Source: Neocallimastix lanati (nom. inval.) (Eukaryota > Neocallimastigomycota > Neocallimastigomycetes > Neocallimastigales > Neocallimastigaceae). Taken from it: 64,000 bases of DNA. Shown one piece after another: positions 58,262 to 64,000 of the stretch. The notes below the pieces were generated by a model, which saw only the letters and a program-made list of their open reading frames with translations, did no database searches and was not told the origin of the DNA. The stretch covers positions 147,501 through 211,500 of the forward strand of contig JACVTC010000015.1 of NCBI GenBank assembly GCA_016946835.1, read 5' to 3'. How positions within the stretch are numbered: the first letter of the stretch is position 1; the number at the start of each line of letters is the position of its first letter. The position numbers and the translations under genes were made by a program.

Positions 58262-58525
58262 TGTTAAATATTAGCAATGTTATATGAACATTATGCATAG
58301 CATATCTAATATGCCACACAAGCCTCATTAATTATAACCTTATTTTGTATATAGTTATTTTATAGTTTAATTAAAAATTAGACTTTTTTTTTCTTGTTGA
58401 TTTTATAATAATAAAGATATATGTATTTTTCAAAATAAATAAATAAATAAAAATATATAATAAATATATATTAAAACACTTGGTATAATACTTGTTCGTG
58501 TTCTCTGAATCCACAACCTTGAACA
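58262..58525 (+). repeat. right LTR of the copia element
   Basis: 264 bases, two differences from the left LTR. Confidence 0.93.
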
Positions 58526-58529
58526 ATAA

Positions 58530-60190
58530 TAATAATAATTATAAATAATAATAAATAATAAATAAATAAATAAATAATATATACTTTTTATTCATGATTT
58601 AAAATATATATATATAATATATATTTTTTATATAAATAGGTTTAATAAATAAAAAGTTAAAAATAGATTAAATTTAAACTTTTATAATCTAACTTTTTAA
58701 AATATAAAATCTTATCAAAATATACGACTTTTATATATATTCTATTTTCGATATATAAATATATACATATATTTATTATAATATTCATACTATAAATGAT
58801 TAATAGTGGTAAAAGTAACTGAAAATTAAAAATCAACTCAAATTATTATCTAAAAAAAGAAAAATTGACATCAACAAATTAAGGAAAAAAATAAATTATC
58901 AATAATATTATAACATTTTTTTAATTATTATTATATTATTAAATTTTAAAAATTTTGTTTTATTTATTTTAACTGAGTATTTATTTGCTTATAATAAATA
59001 TATATATTTAAAATTATTTATAAAAATATTGATAAATAAAAAGTTTATGTTTATATATATATATATATATATATATAAGAAATAAAAACATTTTATAATA
59101 GAACTTTTTTAAATTAATATTTATTAACATAAATAATTCATATAAATTGATAATAGTATTGATATTTGAAAATATCAATATTATTTATTACTTATTATGA
59201 AAAATTCTGAAAAACTTTTTTTTTTTTTAATTTGTATTAATGTATATTTTCTTATATTTATTAATTTATTATTATTATTATTATTATATTTATAATTTTT
59301 TATTATTATTATTATTATTTATTATTATTATTATCTAAAAAATAATAATAACAATAGTAATATGTAAATTTATATAAATTTTTTCATATAATCACAAAAG
59401 TCCTAACCTATGTAAATATGTTTAAACAAACAATACTATTATATCATATGTAATTAAATTAATATATTATAAAATTTTAATGGTAATACTCAAATTCAGA
59501 TATTGGAGTATGGAATTACCAAATAATTCATAAAAAAAAATATGTTTTTAAAAAAAAAAATTTTATATATTTATTAAAGTTTAAAAAAAAAAATTAATAA
59601 TGTTGTTGGTTAAAGTCTTAATCATTAAGAATGAATATGCAAATGATATGCAATGATTAACAATGAAGGATTATATTTATATATATTTATGATTGGAAAC
59701 AAACGGTGGATTTTCAACTATGTAAAGATTTATATAAATATTATTATTAATAGAATTCTTTTTGGTAATTAGAAGAAAAAAAAAAAAAAAAAAAAAAAGA
59801 TAATTATAAAAGAAATTAATCACTATTGCAATAAAATTAATTTGTAAAATGTTAGTAAAGCATATTTATAATAATTATATATTGAGATAAATTTCATTTT
59901 AGCTAAATAAATACAAATGTCAAAAAACCATTAGAAATATGATTAGGAATTATTTTTATGTTAATTTAATAATATATTGTTTGAAAATAAATTGTTATAA
60001 ATATCTCTTTATATTTTTTATTAATTATGATATTTTTATTAAATGTTTATTTATGAATATATTTATAGATAAGTTACTATAAAAATTGATTATATCTCTC
60101 TGGATAAATTCGCTTCTTCATATTGGACAGAATAATAATATATGTGTACTTTAAAAACACCCTTTTTAAATATTATCATTAAATATATCT
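58530..60190. other. AT-rich spacer
   Basis: Short AT and TTA microsatellites (about 59265-59335), A-runs and one slightly less AT-rich patch at 59600-59720. No gene or element is recognised. Confidence 0.5.
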
Positions 60191-60194
60191 ATTT

Positions 60195-60680
60195 ATAAAT
60201 AGATAATAAATAAATAATAAATAATAAATAATTAAAAAATAAATAATAAATTAAATAATTAAATAATTAAATAAAAAATAAAGAATAATAAATAATAAAT
60301 AATAAATAATAAATAATTAAATAATAAATAATAAATAATAAATAATAAATAATAAATAATAAATAATAAATAATAAAGAATAAATAATAAAAAGAGTATT
60401 TATTAATAAATAATAAATAATAAATAATAAAAAGAGTATTTATTAATAAATAATAAATAATAAATAATAAAAAGAGTATTTATTAATAAATAATAAATAA
60501 TAAATAATAAATAATAAATAATAAATAATAAATAATAAATAATAAATAATAAATAATAAATAAATAAATAATAAATAATAAATAATAAATAATAAATAAT
60601 AAATAATAAATAATAAATAATAAATAATAAATAATAAATAATTGAATAATAAATAGTAAATAATAAATAATTATAATAAC
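60195..60680 (-). repeat. 7-bp satellite, opposite orientation (AATAATA)n
   Basis: The reverse complement of the heptamer at 3064-3830 and 25915-26790. It includes three regular insertions of AAAGAGTATTTATTAATAAA (60390-60495) spaced about 48 bases apart. Confidence 0.9.
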
Positions 60681-60719
60681 AAATAATAATTGTTTTAAAA
60701 TTTAATATCATTTTCATAA

Positions 60720-61785
60720 TTTTTTATTATTAATTAAGATCATTTAAATTTATTATATTAAAGTTTATTATATTATAAATATAATATATTTTAATTTACT
60801 GTAATAAAAATAAAAACTGTGGATTTTGAATAGAGTTTTTTAAAAAAAAAAATTAATTTTTCTAAATTTTTATTAAAGTTATTAATTTACCTAATTTTAT
60901 AATAAATAAAGTTTATATCCAATTCAAATATATGATTTTATTGTATTAATAGACATTAAAATTTAAGGGATTTCTTAATGTTGAGCAAAAGTGAAGTTTA
61001 TTTAACAACAGAAATAATCGTTTAACATATAATACATTTTGAAGTAAAAAATTAACTAAAAATTTTTTATCAGTAAAAAATTAGGACAAATTTAATAAAA
61101 ATTAGAAAATACAAGAGGTTCGTAATCGTTTAGAGAAACAAATTTATAAAAAGTATATTAAGTATAAGAAACAAAATTTAGGGAATAGAAGACTCTATTT
61201 TCTTATTAGCTTAGAAAAGAAAGGCTTAATTTTATAGAACATTACGTCACTCCTTAATTAATAATTAATAAATGTGCCCAAACAAGTATACAACTCATAT
61301 ATTTAATTAATAAAATTATGGTTAAACCATATATCTTAAATAAAAAAAAAAAAAAATTATTGATGTACCATAAAATATCAATTCAAATATAAAATAGTAA
61401 GATGGAACAAAGGTTAACCTATTTTATAAAGTTTTACAATGAAGTTATATTAAGGTTGTAGATATACATTAAAAAATAATTGATATAGAGTTAAATATAA
61501 ACTAACCATTTCAGATGGCAAATTAAATTATTTTGAAAAATTAGAAAATCAATTTAAGAGGAGGAATATTTGAATACAATGAAATATAACTTTATAGTTG
61601 TGTAGCAAATAATAAAATTAATATTATTTTCTAATATTAATCGTTTGATAAAATTTAGCCAACATCTAATTAAAGTATCAGTTTAAGGGTTATATATTTT
61701 ATTTAATCATTATTAATTAATAAATATTATAATCTTGATCATTTAATAATAATAAATAGTGAAATAATTAAATAAAATTGAATCA
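60720..61785. other. spacer of slightly higher complexity
   Basis: The region 60950-61700 is less repetitive than its flanks and may hold an eroded element. Only short broken frames are present, none recognised. Confidence 0.4.
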
Positions 61786-62430
61786 TAAATAAATAATAAA
61801 TAATAAATAAATAATAAATAATAAATAATAAATAATAAATAATAAATAATAAATAATAAATAATAAATAATAAATAATAAATAATAAATAATAAATAATA
61901 AATAATTAAATAATTAAATAGTAAATAATAAATAATTGAATAATAAATAATAAATAATAAATAATTAAATAATTAAATAATAAATAATAAATAATTAAAT
62001 AATTAAATAGTAAATAATAAATAATTGAATAATAAATAATAAATAAATAAAAAATAATAAATAATTGAATAATAAAAATAAATAATAAATAATAAATAAT
62101 AAATAATAAATAATAAATAATAAATAATAAATAATAAATAATTAAATAATTAAATAATAAATAATAAATAATAAATAATAAATAATAAATAATAAATAAT
62201 AAATAATAAATAATTAAATAATTAAATAATAAATAATAAATAATTGAATAATAAATAATAAATAATAAATAATAAATAATTGAATAATAAATAATAAATA
62301 ATAAATAATAAAAAATAAATAATAATAAATAATAAATAATAAATAATTGAATAATAATAAATAATAAATAATAAATAATAAATAATTGAATAATAAATAA
62401 TAAATAATAAATAATAAATAATAAATATTT
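61785..62430 (-). repeat. 7-bp satellite, opposite orientation (AATAATA)n
   Basis: A long array with AATTAAATAATT and AATTGAATAATA variants at irregular spacing, the counterparts of the TATTCAATTATT variants in the plus-strand arrays. Confidence 0.9.
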
Positions 62431-62434
62431 ATAT

Positions 62435-63483
62435 AATTAATAGTAAATATAATCATATATATATAATGAAATAATAGAAATTAAAATTTTAAATATATAC
62501 ATCATAATAAAGTTATAAATTAGTCACAATACTATCGTTATAAAGCCTAATAATTATTAATATTACTTATTATTATTATTATTATTATTAACTGTGATAA
62601 AAAAAAAAAAAAAAAAATTAATTTGTTGAAAAACAAATTATATAGAAAAGGATAAATTTTACACTAATAAATATTAAAAATTATAAAATGATAAATAAAA
62701 AAATAAAAATATATGAATTAAAAAACAATAATAAAGACTAATAAAATTATAAAAATTAATTGAATTATAAAAAAAAGCTTAATTTATGATGAGATAGAAT
62801 AAAAACCTTTTACTTCAATTTTATCTATTAGCTAATAATAACTATAACAAATTAAAAGAATGAAATAAATAAAAAGATTGCAATTAATTATAGAAATATT
62901 ATTATAGAAATAATTAATTTTCTAGTTTCATTATTTATTATTCCATTATTTATTATTTATTATTCCATTATTTATTATTTATTATTCCATTATTTATTAT
63001 TTATTGTTAAATTATTTATTATTATTATTTTTTTTTAATTAATACCACTATTATTAAGTTTTGTTAATTTGAATTGAAATGTATTAATTAAATAGAAATA
63101 ATGTTTAATAATTAAAGTTTTTTTTTTTTTCTTTTTATATATATATAATATAAAAATATTTTAAATGAATTTGTTTTATATTAATATTATTTTTAATTCA
63201 TATTTTGGATAATATATATATATACATATATTTTTATTTTACTCAAATATAAAGTATGAAGTGGAATCATAAAAAGGTCCTATTATTATTATTAAAATAT
63301 AATGAATCAAAAAATAAATAAATATAAAGAGTTTAATAATAATATCTTGAAATAAAATAAACATGACATTAAATAAATTATAAGAAAAAAGAAAAAAAGT
63401 AGTTAAGAATAGCATTCAAAATTTAAATCAATATCAAAACCAGCAACAAAATTAGTAACAAAACTAAAAACAAAAACAGTTAC

Positions 63484-63514
<31 letters not shown>

Positions 63515-63750
63515 GAAACAAAAACAAAATAAAAATAAAAATAAAAAACCTAAATTTAAAATTCTTTTTTACTTAATTTTGTATTAAGTAAATATCTTTT
63601 TTTTTTTTTATTTTATTTTATTTTATTTTTATTTATTTTATTTTATCAAAATTAATAAAAATATAAAGTTTTTAAATATCTATTTTTTTTAATTAATAAA
63701 CTTTTAAATCCTTTAAATTGTTGCCTATTTTTTATTTATTTGAAATTTTT
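62435..63750. other. AT-rich spacer
   Basis: A short array of TATTATTCCATTATT type lies at 62930-63005, with a 31-base A-run near 63485. No gene is seen. Confidence 0.55.
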
Positions 63751-63754
63751 TTCT

Positions 63755-63882
<128 letters not shown>

Positions 63883-64000
63883 TTAATTATCATTCATTAT
63901 TATTATTATTAGGTCTACTTCCTGTTTGCTTAATTGTTTTATATTTATTTATTTATTTATAAATTTTAATTTCCTTTTTTTTTATTGTAATTAACTAAAA

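Larger units (their letters stand above)
53319..58525 (+). mobile_element. Ty1/copia-type LTR retrotransposon, nearly complete, pol frameshifted
   Basis: This 5,207-base element is bounded by direct LTRs starting TG and ending CA. The order is gag, protease, integrase, reverse transcriptase, RNase H, with integrase ahead of RT, which defines the copia superfamily. The two LTRs differ at only two positions in 264 (A/G near 53364 versus 58307; G/A near 53541 versus 58484), so insertion was recent. The five bases flanking each end (CAAAT and ATAAT) do not match, so there is no clear target duplication. Five frame changes interrupt pol despite the young LTRs. Confidence 0.93.

Overview
This window looks like nuclear DNA of an anaerobic gut fungus (Neocallimastigomycota, the Piromyces/Neocallimastix/Anaeromyces group). 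The basis is extreme A+T richness with long homopolymers between genes, short AT-rich introns, secreted plant-wall hydrolases, and a GH74 enzyme carrying tandem Cys-rich fungal dockerins (CBM10-like), which is a hallmark of these fungi. The organism is inferred from this content; no rRNA or other marker gene is present.

Layout. 0-8.6 kb: two near-identical secreted GH43 enzymes with acidic tails, in tandem on the minus strand and duplicated together with about 0.6 kb of upstream sequence. 8.6-19.7 kb: a transposon graveyard containing a dispersed 0.55 kb element, a MULE-type transposase relic and two decayed LINE-type retrotransposons, all inside low-complexity AT DNA. 20.4-23.75 kb: a two-exon GH74 xyloglucanase gene with four C-terminal dockerins. 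24.9-25.4 kb: a tRNA-headed SINE with a poly(A) tail and a perfect 13-bp target duplication. 25.9-26.8 kb: a large 7-bp satellite with 411-bp higher-order periodicity. 30.0-30.9 kb: an intronless ZIP-family metal transporter. 32.85-41.25 kb: a gene that I reconstruct with 28 exons (about 1,189 aa), encoding a multi-pass protein of the TmcB/TmcC (tiny macrocysts) type. 42.3-42.9 kb: a second copy of the dispersed element. 44.9-46.9 kb: a degenerate tandem array of bacterial-type solute-binding-protein domains. 48.3-52.7 kb: an eight-exon ankyrin-repeat gene in which every intron is phase 1 and four successive exons are copies of one another. 53.1-58.5 kb: a diverged solo LTR next to a full Ty1/copia element with 264-bp LTRs differing at two sites but a pol interrupted by frame changes. 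58.5-64 kb: AT-rich DNA with more 7-bp satellite and a long (TTA)n tract.

How it fits together. GH43 and GH74 are secreted enzymes for hemicellulose breakdown; GH74 is equipped for the fungal cellulosome, while the GH43 pair has no dockerin. The ZIP, TmcB-like and ankyrin genes are ordinary eukaryotic membrane or scaffold genes. Much of the rest is mobile-element debris and AT satellites. Exon structures were deduced by reading splice signals and checking that phases and family motifs stay continuous; transcript data would settle them.
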